From Gloeomargaritales cyanobacterium VI4D9 (GTDB lineage Bacteria; Cyanobacteriota; Cyanobacteriia; Gloeomargaritales; Gloeomargaritaceae), in assembly GCA_927797885.1 (NCBI GenBank), contig OV696605.1, positions 1,649,157 through 1,713,156 on the forward strand: 64,000 nucleotides of DNA, written 5' to 3'. The notes below the pieces were generated by a model. It saw nothing but the letters and a program-made list of their open reading frames with translations, did not search any database and was not told the origin of the DNA. Position numbers and translations under genes: made by a program. Of this stretch, positions 58,067-64,000 are shown piece by piece. Within the stretch, counting starts at the first letter, position 1. Every line of letters starts with the position of its first letter.

Positions 58067-58729
58067 TCATAGGCGATTTTTCCCCCGTTCCAGTTGTTCC
58101 CGCAGTTGCTCCGGGGTGAGATTGGTCAAGAGTTGACCCCGGCGCGCCAGGGCGACCTGCCCGGTTTCCTCAGACACTACAATCGCCAGCCCATCCGGTT
58201 GGTATTCCGTTACCCCCAGGGCGGCTCGATGGCGGGTACCCAGCCCCATTGCCATCGGTTCGGTCGAGATGGGGACAATCACCCCGGCGGCTAGCACCAT
58301 GCCACCGCGTACCACCACCGCCCCATCGTGGAGTGGGCTGAGGGGAGAAAGCAAACTGAGTAGGAGTTCCGCCGAAAGTTGCGCCTGGAGTTTCACGCCG
58401 GGCAGGGTATGGGGCATATCCGCCGCGGGAGCCAACAGCACCACCAACGCGCCCCACCGTCTCTGGGTACATTCGGTGACCACCTTGAGAATCACCCCGG
58501 TGTCCTGCGCAGGCGGTTGCCAATCCGGTCGTCCCCACCGCCAGCGGGGGAGTACCCCCACCAAAACTGCCCCCAAACCCAAACCCTGGGCTGTCCAGGG
58601 CAGATGGTGCGCCTCCGCCAGCAAAGCCAGTCCCGCCACCAGGGCTACAGCCAGCCCCCGCCGCCCCAACAGGAGGGGCAGACAAACCAACACCCCCACC
58701 ACCAGCAGGGCATCCCAGGGTTCGCTCAT
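58067..58729 (-). CDS. cdaA: Diadenylate cyclase CdaA (c-di-AMP synthase)
   Basis: The 220-residue protein has two or three N-terminal membrane helices and a DAC domain with the catalytic motifs LHDGAVVV (DGA) near residue 133 and GTRHRAALG (RHR) near residue 164. It makes c-di-AMP, which in cyanobacteria affects osmotic and night-time responses. The gene order cdaA then uppS on one strand suggests co-transcription. CdaR and GlmM are not adjacent. Confidence 0.95.
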   Translation of the reverse strand: MSEPWDALLVVGVLVCLPLLLGRRGLAVALVAGLALLAEAHHLPWTAQGLGLGAVLVGVLPRWRWGRPDWQPPAQDTGVILKVVTECTQRRWGALVVLLAPAADMPHTLPGVKLQAQLSAELLLSLLSPLSPLHDGAVVVRGGMVLAAGVIVPISTEPMAMGLGTRHRAALGVTEYQPDGLAIVVSEETGQVALARRGQLLTNLTPEQLREQLERGKNRL

Positions 58730-58768
58730 GGGCGTTGTGACTGCCCCCCGCCGGATGGGTTGACCACA

Positions 58769-59353
58769 CTAACGGGGTAAACAACCCGCACTGAACTTAA
58801 ATCCCGGCATCACCAGGGGTAAGAGTTCATCCACAGCGGCCAATACCTGGGGTAAATTTTGAGCATCTGCCTGGATTTGCTTATAGATCGCCATTGCCTT
58901 TTGGGCATCCACGCTCATATCACCAGGGTAGCTTCTGATCAAACTCATCAGCGTCATGGGATTGCTCTGGGCGGCCTGACTCAACCCCGTTTTAATCGCC
59001 GCCACCCCATCGCCCCCATTCATCGGCTGGACAAAGGTCGCCACTTGGCTGAGAATGATATTGCCCACAAAGCTATTCACTATCTTATCGAGGGTGGCTG
59101 GTTGCACCGGTACGGGCGTGGACAAAAATTTCTGGGCATCCGCCGGTTTCATCCCCGCCAACCCCAACAAACTGGTCAAACGTTCCGAGGCTTGTCCCGT
59201 CGTTGCCAAGGTCTGTAGGTCATTCACAGCCACCGGGGTACTAATCGGACCAAATCTCACCATGATTTGATCCGCCGCCCAACTGGGTAACGCCCATAAC
59301 CCCCAAGCCAAGACCGCACCCACCAAACCACGCCGCAGGGTCACTCCCAGCAT
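58769..59353 (-). CDS. Exported stand-alone DUF1400 protein
   Basis: The 194-residue protein has a signal peptide (ending near SWAADQ) and a DUF1400-type domain (IMVRFGPISTPVAVNDLQTL near residue 30). In cyanobacteria this domain often precedes an alpha/beta-hydrolase; here no hydrolase follows. Role unknown. It is upstream of cdaA by about 40 bp. Confidence 0.8.
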   Translation of the reverse strand: MLGVTLRRGLVGAVLAWGLWALPSWAADQIMVRFGPISTPVAVNDLQTLATTGQASERLTSLLGLAGMKPADAQKFLSTPVPVQPATLDKIVNSFVGNIILSQVATFVQPMNGGDGVAAIKTGLSQAAQSNPMTLMSLIRSYPGDMSVDAQKAMAIYKQIQADAQNLPQVLAAVDELLPLVMPGFKFSAGCLPR

Positions 59354-59494
59354 AAATATGCTCCTATTTGCTCCGAAAACTTCTGGTTTACATTAGCACT
59401 TTACCAGGACTGTCCCTGGGGGGTGGAGTTCCCTGGATTTGCCACCGACTCCCCCGGAGGGATAAAGTAAAACTATTCACAATTCTTAATAGTT

Positions 59495-59704
59495 ATGACC
59501 ACCACCATTAACTGTGCGGAAGCCTGTGTCAACGGTTGCATCCTGGGAGAAGATTGTCCCCACCGGGAGCATTTGGCGCAGGCGTTGAAATTTGTCGCGG
59601 AACACGACCTGGATCATCTGGTGGAGGTGGCGCAGAATAGTGCCCCCCAACGGATGTTGCGGCAGTTGGAGAAGGGGAACCTGCCCGGATACCCCCCTGC
59701 CTAG
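59495..59704 (+). CDS. Small Cys-rich protein
   Basis: The 69-residue protein has CAEACVNGCILGEDCPH at residues 7-23, four Cys and a His in a tight cluster, then two helices. It could bind iron-sulfur or zinc. I do not recall a function; it resembles a small protein conserved in cyanobacteria. It precedes the glycosyltransferase gene by about 60 bp. Confidence 0.75.
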   Translation: MTTTINCAEACVNGCILGEDCPHREHLAQALKFVAEHDLDHLVEVAQNSAPQRMLRQLEKGNLPGYPPA

Positions 59705-59761
59705 AACCGGAACCTGGGGCGTTGCGTAACTAAAGACAGAGATTCAGGGAGTACTTTGGTT

Positions 59762-61882
59762 ATGGTTCAGCTCCGCCGGTTGATTGGGTCGCCCACTTTG
59801 CCCACGCCAAGTTTTCGTTGGTTGGGTCTGGGAATGGCTCTGCTGGCGGGCTGGGGGGTCATACAGGTTTTATCTTTAGTCCAGTCCCCGACCTGGCTGG
59901 CGGTGCCGGTGACGGAACCCCTCTCCCTGTGGGGGATTGCCCTCACCATTAGCGGGGTGTGCTGGGCAATTACCCGCTTCTATCCCCGACCGGGCACCTG
60001 GTCACGCCTGATCCTGCTGGCAATCCTGCTGGTGTTGGCGGGGCGGTACCTGCTTTGGCGGGTGTTGGGCACCCTGCGCTGGGAATCCTGGGGGTTGGCG
60101 ATGTTTTCCCTGGCGTTTTTGGCGCTGGAGGTGCTGAGTTCCGCCGGGGGCTGGATTCAGTTGTTTTTAATGGCACAAACCCGTGACCGGCGAGCCGAAG
60201 CGGATGTGTACAGTGTGGCGGTGACGGCGGGTAAATACCGTCCCACCGTTGATATTCTCATCCCCACCTACAATGAACCGGCATTTATCCTGAAACGGAC
60301 GATTTTGGGGTGTCAAGCCCTGGATTATGAACCGAAACGGATTTACCTGCTCGATGATACCCGCCGCCCGGAGATACGGACCCTGGCGCAGGAATTGGGG
60401 TGCGAATACCTGACCCGCCCGGATAATCGCCATGCCAAAGCGGGGAATTTGAACCACGCCCTGCCCCTAACCCAGGGGGAATTAATAGCAGTATTTGATG
60501 CGGATTTTATCCCCACCCGCAATTTTCTCACCCGCACGGTGGGGTTTTTCCAAAATTCCCAGGTGGCACTGGTGCAAACCCCCCAGACGTTTTACAACCC
60601 CGACCCGGTGGCGCACAATCTCGGCTTGAGTGGGGTGCTGACCCCGGAGGAGGAGATTTTTTACCGGCAGATTCAACCCATGCGGGATGGGGTACAGGGG
60701 GTGATCTGCTCCGGGACATCCCTGGTGGTGCGGCGGGCACCTCTGGAGGCCATCGGTGGGTTTGTCACTACCTCCCTGAGTGAGGACTATTTCACTGGAG
60801 TCGAGTTGGCGGCACGGGGGTATGAGGTGATCTACCTGCAAGAGAAACTCAGTGCTGGCTTAGCCGCTGAGAATATGGCCGCCCACATCGGCCAACGTCT
60901 GCGCTGGGCCCAGGGGACAGTGCAGGGCTTATTTATCCCCAGTAATCCCCTGACCATTCCGGGCTTAAATTTCCAACAGCGGTTAGCCCACTTGGAAGGG
61001 TTATTAAATTGGTTTGGTCCCTGGGCACGGGTAGGTTTTCTGTTGATCCCCGTCCTGGTCGCCCTGTTTAATACCCTACCGTTTCGGGCAACATCTGCAG
61101 AACTTTTGTATTATTTCCTGCCCTATTATCTAGCCCAATTTATCGTTTATCCTTGGCTAAATGGCCGTAGCCGCTCCCTTCTCACGGCGGATTTGTACGT
61201 GTTGACCACCTGCTGGCCGGTGAGCGTGGCGGTATGGCAAACCCTCCTGCGCCCCTTTGCGCGAGGATTTCGGGTCACCCCCAAGGGCTTGAGCAATTCC
61301 CAATTTACGGTGAATTGGCCGTTGATCACCCCGCTACTAGTATTTTTGGGGTTAAATTTCGCCTGCTTTGTGTGGTTCATGCTCACCCAGGGCTGGCAAT
61401 GGGTCTGGGGCTGGAGTATTTACAATTTAATCATGTTGTGCTTGGCTTGTCTGGCACTGGTGGATGCCCCCCAACCCTCGCCCTATCCCTGGTTCCCCCT
61501 GCAAAAACTGGTGCAATTCCAGCAGGGAGAGCGTACCGCCTGGGGCGTGACCGAGCAGATGTCGGAACTGGGAGCTACCGTCACCCTCACCCAGGGACGA
61601 TTAACCCGGGAACCCGTTACCGTGACCTTACCGGAGGTGGGGCTGACCCTCACCGCCCAACCGCACCATCAGGAGGCTGGACGGGTGACCCTAGCCTGGA
61701 CAAACCTCACCCTTGAGCAGGAACGGCGGTTGATTCCCCTGCTGTTTTGCCGTCCGGGACAATGGCAGGAGCGGCAGGTGCCGGGGGAATGGCGCTCCCT
61801 GGGGTGGCTGTTGCAGGCGTTAATACGTTGGCCGTTGCGGGCACAGCTTAGGGATAGAGTCCGGGCGCATAGGCTTCGATGA
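59762..61882 (+). CDS. Cellulose-synthase-like glycosyltransferase (GT2)
   Basis: The protein of about 706 residues has N-terminal membrane helices, a GT2 domain with ILIPTYNEPAFIL, DDTRRPE, DADFIPTRNF (DxD), a TSLSEDYFTG acid and QRLRWAQG (QxxRW), then more helices and a C-terminal PilZ-like beta region (about 580-680). This is the BcsA order. The PilZ RxxxR motif for c-di-GMP is not clear, so c-di-GMP control is uncertain. No bcsB is adjacent. ATG 59762 is preferred to TTG 59756. Confidence 0.9.
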   Translation: MVQLRRLIGSPTLPTPSFRWLGLGMALLAGWGVIQVLSLVQSPTWLAVPVTEPLSLWGIALTISGVCWAITRFYPRPGTWSRLILLAILLVLAGRYLLWRVLGTLRWESWGLAMFSLAFLALEVLSSAGGWIQLFLMAQTRDRRAEADVYSVAVTAGKYRPTVDILIPTYNEPAFILKRTILGCQALDYEPKRIYLLDDTRRPEIRTLAQELGCEYLTRPDNRHAKAGNLNHALPLTQGELIAVFDADFIPTRNFLTRTVGFFQNSQVALVQTPQTFYNPDPVAHNLGLSGVLTPEEEIFYRQIQPMRDGVQGVICSGTSLVVRRAPLEAIGGFVTTSLSEDYFTGVELAARGYEVIYLQEKLSAGLAAENMAAHIGQRLRWAQGTVQGLFIPSNPLTIPGLNFQQRLAHLEGLLNWFGPWARVGFLLIPVLVALFNTLPFRATSAELLYYFLPYYLAQFIVYPWLNGRSRSLLTADLYVLTTCWPVSVAVWQTLLRPFARGFRVTPKGLSNSQFTVNWPLITPLLVFLGLNFACFVWFMLTQGWQWVWGWSIYNLIMLCLACLALVDAPQPSPYPWFPLQKLVQFQQGERTAWGVTEQMSELGATVTLTQGRLTREPVTVTLPEVGLTLTAQPHHQEAGRVTLAWTNLTLEQERRLIPLLFCRPGQWQERQVPGEWRSLGWLLQALIRWPLRAQLRDRVRAHRLR

Positions 61883-62018
61883 CCTGGCCGCTGGCGGCGT
61901 GGAGAATCATCAGGTAATCACAGTGGGGACATTCCGTTTCCAACCGGCCGGACTCCGCCTGGAGGGAACGCTGGGCGTATTGGCCGCAGTTGGGGCAACG
62001 AACCAGTTCTGATGGCAT
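61848..62018 (-). CDS. Zinc-ribbon mini-protein (56 residues)
   Basis: The minus strand from ATG 62018 encodes MPSELVRCPNCGQYAQRSLQ and continues to CPHCDYLMILH and EAYAPGLYP. Two CxxC pairs 19 residues apart form a zinc ribbon. A GAGG Shine-Dalgarno lies nine bases before the ATG. Such proteins recur in cyanobacteria and are sometimes labelled as PriA fragments. The 3' end overlaps the end of the convergent glycosyltransferase gene by 35 bp. Confidence 0.85.
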   Translation of the reverse strand: MPSELVRCPNCGQYAQRSLQAESGRLETECPHCDYLMILHAASGQVIEAYAPGLYP

Positions 62019-62657
62019 TTTTGGTAATCCTCTAAAAATGGGTTTATTATTGGTTATCCTTGATCCCCATCATAAATAAGCCCATTCATTTTGTGGTTTT
62101 CTCTTAATGAATCTTTGGAGATATGTCCCACGTAGTACAGCAAATTTTAGGAATTTATCTGCACGCTCAGCCGGTTGTCCCATGACCCATATTATTGTTT
62201 ATTTCATTCAATTTTGAGAAAAAAACCATGATGACAAGACCAGTCACAAACGGGCGCCTCCATCAATTAATCTATGGCTATTGAGAATACCCCCTGCATT
62301 ATTGATAATTGTCAAGGAGAGAATGGGGTTTCCGAGCCTGGTGTGCAAGTACAGAAATCAACAAATATAGCCATCCTACTTGATTTGCATTAGCTTGCGT
62401 GCCGTAGGCATACAAAAATTTCCTATAGCAATCCTACTTGATTTACAAACAAGAATTTTCCAGAACCAAGGACGGGGGCGGTGTCCCTGCGACCTCTATT
62501 CCATTTTCATTTAGGATTGCTATAGAGGTGCCCTAAGATTGCTATGATTCTATGTTTGGACTCATACACAAAGATGCCAAAATTCTGGAGAAATCAGTCC
62601 GGGGGTTATGCCCCTTTGCCCGTTGAATCCGGATTTCCGATTGGTCGAGGTGTCTTC
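62019..62657. other. Intergenic region with nested R2 and R1 repeats
   Basis: About 230 bp after the zinc ribbon hold nothing recognised. R2 (62252-62533) is interrupted by R1 material. The rest is the leader of the binding-protein gene. Confidence 0.65.
62252..62533 (-). repeat. R2 repeat interrupted by R1 sequences with TA duplication
   Basis: R2 begins GGGCGCCTCC at 62252 and runs to CAACAAATA at 62366; its last bases TAGAGGTGCCC resume at 62523-62533. Between them are an R1 left arm (62365-62422) and a full R1 (62424-62524). Uninterrupted R2 reads AATAAATAGAGGTGCCC, so R1 inserted at the TA and duplicated it. Confidence 0.85.
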
Positions 62658-63473
62658 ATGTTGAGATGCCTCTGTTGGCTACTGGTGGTGGTTTTGGGGT
62701 GGGGCTTCCTGGGGACTGACCCCGCCTTGGCCTTGGCACCGGATATTCAAGCCATCCAACAGCGGGGTATCCTGCGGGTCGCCATGTTGGGGCAGGACAA
62801 TCCCCCCTTTTTTGCTCAGGATGCCCAGGGGCAACTGACGGGGGTGGATGTGGATTTAGCTAGAGACTTGGCGGCGACGCTAGGGGTGAAGCCCAAATTT
62901 ATCCGCACGGCGCAGACCTTTGACCAGGTAGCCGAACTGGTGTACACCAACCAGGCAGATGTGGCGATTTCTAAATTGACTGTTACCCTCGGGCGAGCCA
63001 CTAAGGGCTTGTTTTCCCAACCCTATCTGGTGATGCGGGATGCCCTCCTGCTCAATCGTTTGCAACTGGCGCAACAGGGGCTCCAGAATCAGGAAGTTCT
63101 GGTGGACTATATTCGGCACTTTTCCGGGCGGTTGGGGGTGATCACCCAGACGGCTCACGCCCGTATTGCCCGTCGCCGGTTTCCCCAGGCCAAAATTATT
63201 GAATATCCCCGTTGGCGTGACGTGGTGACAGCGGTAGAACAGGGCACCATCATGGCCGCCTTCCGGGATGAATTGGAAGTCCGGCAGTTGGTTCTAAACC
63301 AACCGAAATTAGCCCTATATTTGAAAACGGCGGTATTAAGTGATAGCCTGAATCTGCGGGCGGTGCTTTTGCCCTGGAATAGCTACAATTTGCGGGATTT
63401 AGTGAATCAATATCTAACATTAGAATACGGAACCTTGACAACGGAAAAGTTATTAACAGAATCTAAACCTTAA
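62658..63473 (+). CDS. Periplasmic amino-acid-type substrate-binding protein
   Basis: The 271-residue protein has a signal peptide (MLRCLCWLLVVVLGWGFLGT to about ALA) and an SBP family 3 domain: ILRVAMLGQDNPPFF, GQLTGVDVDLARDLAATLG, ADVAISKLTVTLGRA and the second-lobe segment GRLGVITQTAH. ATG 62658 follows GAGGTG; an in-frame ATG at 62544 would add an unsupported leader. No permease is adjacent. The ligand is unknown. Confidence 0.88.
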   Translation: MLRCLCWLLVVVLGWGFLGTDPALALAPDIQAIQQRGILRVAMLGQDNPPFFAQDAQGQLTGVDVDLARDLAATLGVKPKFIRTAQTFDQVAELVYTNQADVAISKLTVTLGRATKGLFSQPYLVMRDALLLNRLQLAQQGLQNQEVLVDYIRHFSGRLGVITQTAHARIARRRFPQAKIIEYPRWRDVVTAVEQGTIMAAFRDELEVRQLVLNQPKLALYLKTAVLSDSLNLRAVLLPWNSYNLRDLVNQYLTLEYGTLTTEKLLTESKP

Positions 63474-63510
63474 TTCTAAGTGATCTTGGGCGCTCCTGAG
63501 TATTTAGTGA

Positions 63511-63627
63511 CACAGCCTGTTCACAGATTAAAGGATACAAAAAGCCTCGATCATCCCAAAGGCTTACCATGATTGACCTACGGCAAGCGGGGTTCAACCG
63601 TATCCCATAACTACTTAAAAGACTATA
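63511..63627 (+). repeat. R3a repeat
   Basis: It starts CACAGCCTGTTCACAG and ends AAAAGACTATA. Its interior matches 34499-34583 and the reverse of 17455-17572. A short R4-end-like sequence (CTCCTGAGTATTTAGTGA, inverted) lies at 63493. Confidence 0.83.
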
Positions 63628-63630
63628 AAT

Positions 63631-63972
63631 CTAAAGGGGAATGCGCCCGGTGGTGAGCAACGTATAGCCCGTTGTTAGCGCCAACAATGAGAGGAATAAT
63701 TGCCACAAACTGGTGGGTTGCAAAACCGCTCGACCACTAGCAATGATCAACACAATTGCCAAAATAATCGGCAAAAGTCCCCAGCTTTTGGCATCCCTAG
63801 GCAGTAAAACCAACATCAACACCCCAGCGGTGAGGGCAAGCACTGACCCATCGGCGGCGATACCCCGCCAAAAATAGGGGAAGGCTTGGGTGGTGAAAAA
63901 GATATTTTCTCCTAGGACATAGATGCCCCAGAGGGTCAAACCCAGACCAATTAATCGCAGTAAAAGATTCAT
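63631..63972 (-). CDS. Small membrane protein of unknown function
   Basis: The 113-residue protein has four predicted membrane helices (LLLRLIGLGLTLWGIYVL and others) and no charged motif. ATG 63972 is chosen over TTG 63981. I do not recognise a family. R3a lies immediately downstream. Confidence 0.72.
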   Translation of the reverse strand: MNLLLRLIGLGLTLWGIYVLGENIFFTTQAFPYFWRGIAADGSVLALTAGVLMLVLLPRDAKSWGLLPIILAIVLIIASGRAVLQPTSLWQLFLSLLALTTGYTLLTTGRIPL

Positions 63973-64000
63973 ACCCGACAACCGCTGACACGCCCTAGGT

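Overview
The window is chromosomal DNA from a cyanobacterium. It encodes the photosystem II extrinsic protein PsbU, the iron-stress antenna IsiA with flavodoxin IsiB, cyanophycin synthetase, a CcmK-type carboxysome shell protein, RbcR, a Ycf46-type ATPase, HemE and a plastoquinone-type UbiA. Gene order is scattered, as in many unicellular cyanobacteria. The species cannot be fixed from the sequence; a Gloeomargarita- or thermophilic-Synechococcus-like lineage is only a guess. No rRNA, tRNA or CRISPR array was recognised.

Layout. 1-175: 5' part of a 2Fe-2S ferredoxin. 588-9903: a giant secreted haemagglutinin/CHAT-protease gene, about 2732 codons when intact, split by an IS4-family element with a perfect 9-bp target duplication. 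10363-17373 (minus): a compact signalling operon with a haem-type (CxxCH) hybrid histidine kinase, a REC-REC-Ser/Thr kinase fusion, a Nudix hydrolase, a LapA-like membrane protein and a coiled-coil cyclic-nucleotide-binding protein. 17374-18475: a gene-free nest of small repeats. 18476-25407: slipin, SH3 protein, Ycf46, YceD, DoxX, GatC, a nucleotide-sugar-type SDR and HemE. 26153-29946: MnmG and small or membrane proteins. 30414-34362: TRAP large permease, UbiA and a cyclic-peptide-type ABC exporter. 34824-36520: CcmK-like shell protein overlapping argH. 36737-38368: isiA-isiB. 38408-40795: an IS5-family and an IS4-family element side by side, both with intact target duplications. 41949-49746: folD, psbU, nadB, cphA, era and a catalytically degenerate dihydroorotase, many with start/stop overlaps. 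50013-53317 (minus): ABC permease, thylakoid protein, Dps and sulfiredoxin. 53691-54101: a decayed BrnT-type toxin-antitoxin locus. 54117-59353 (minus): trypsin-TPR protein, rbcR, uppS, cdaA and a DUF1400 protein. 59495-63972: small Cys protein, cellulose-synthase-like glycosyltransferase, zinc ribbon, periplasmic binding protein and a membrane protein.

The most unusual feature is the mobile-repeat landscape. At least four families of about 100-140 bp elements (called R1-R4 here) fill most long intergenic gaps, often nested in one another. R1 has termini TAGCAATCC/GGATTGCTA, and one copy sits inside an R2 copy with a clean TA duplication. R2 shares its terminal inverted repeats with the complete IS5-family element in the same window, so R2 looks like a non-autonomous derivative of that element. 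Repeats truncate a toxin-antitoxin gene, may supply the leader of mnmG, and crowd gene starts. With two fresh IS4 insertions, one of which breaks the largest gene, the window suggests a genome with recent transposition.
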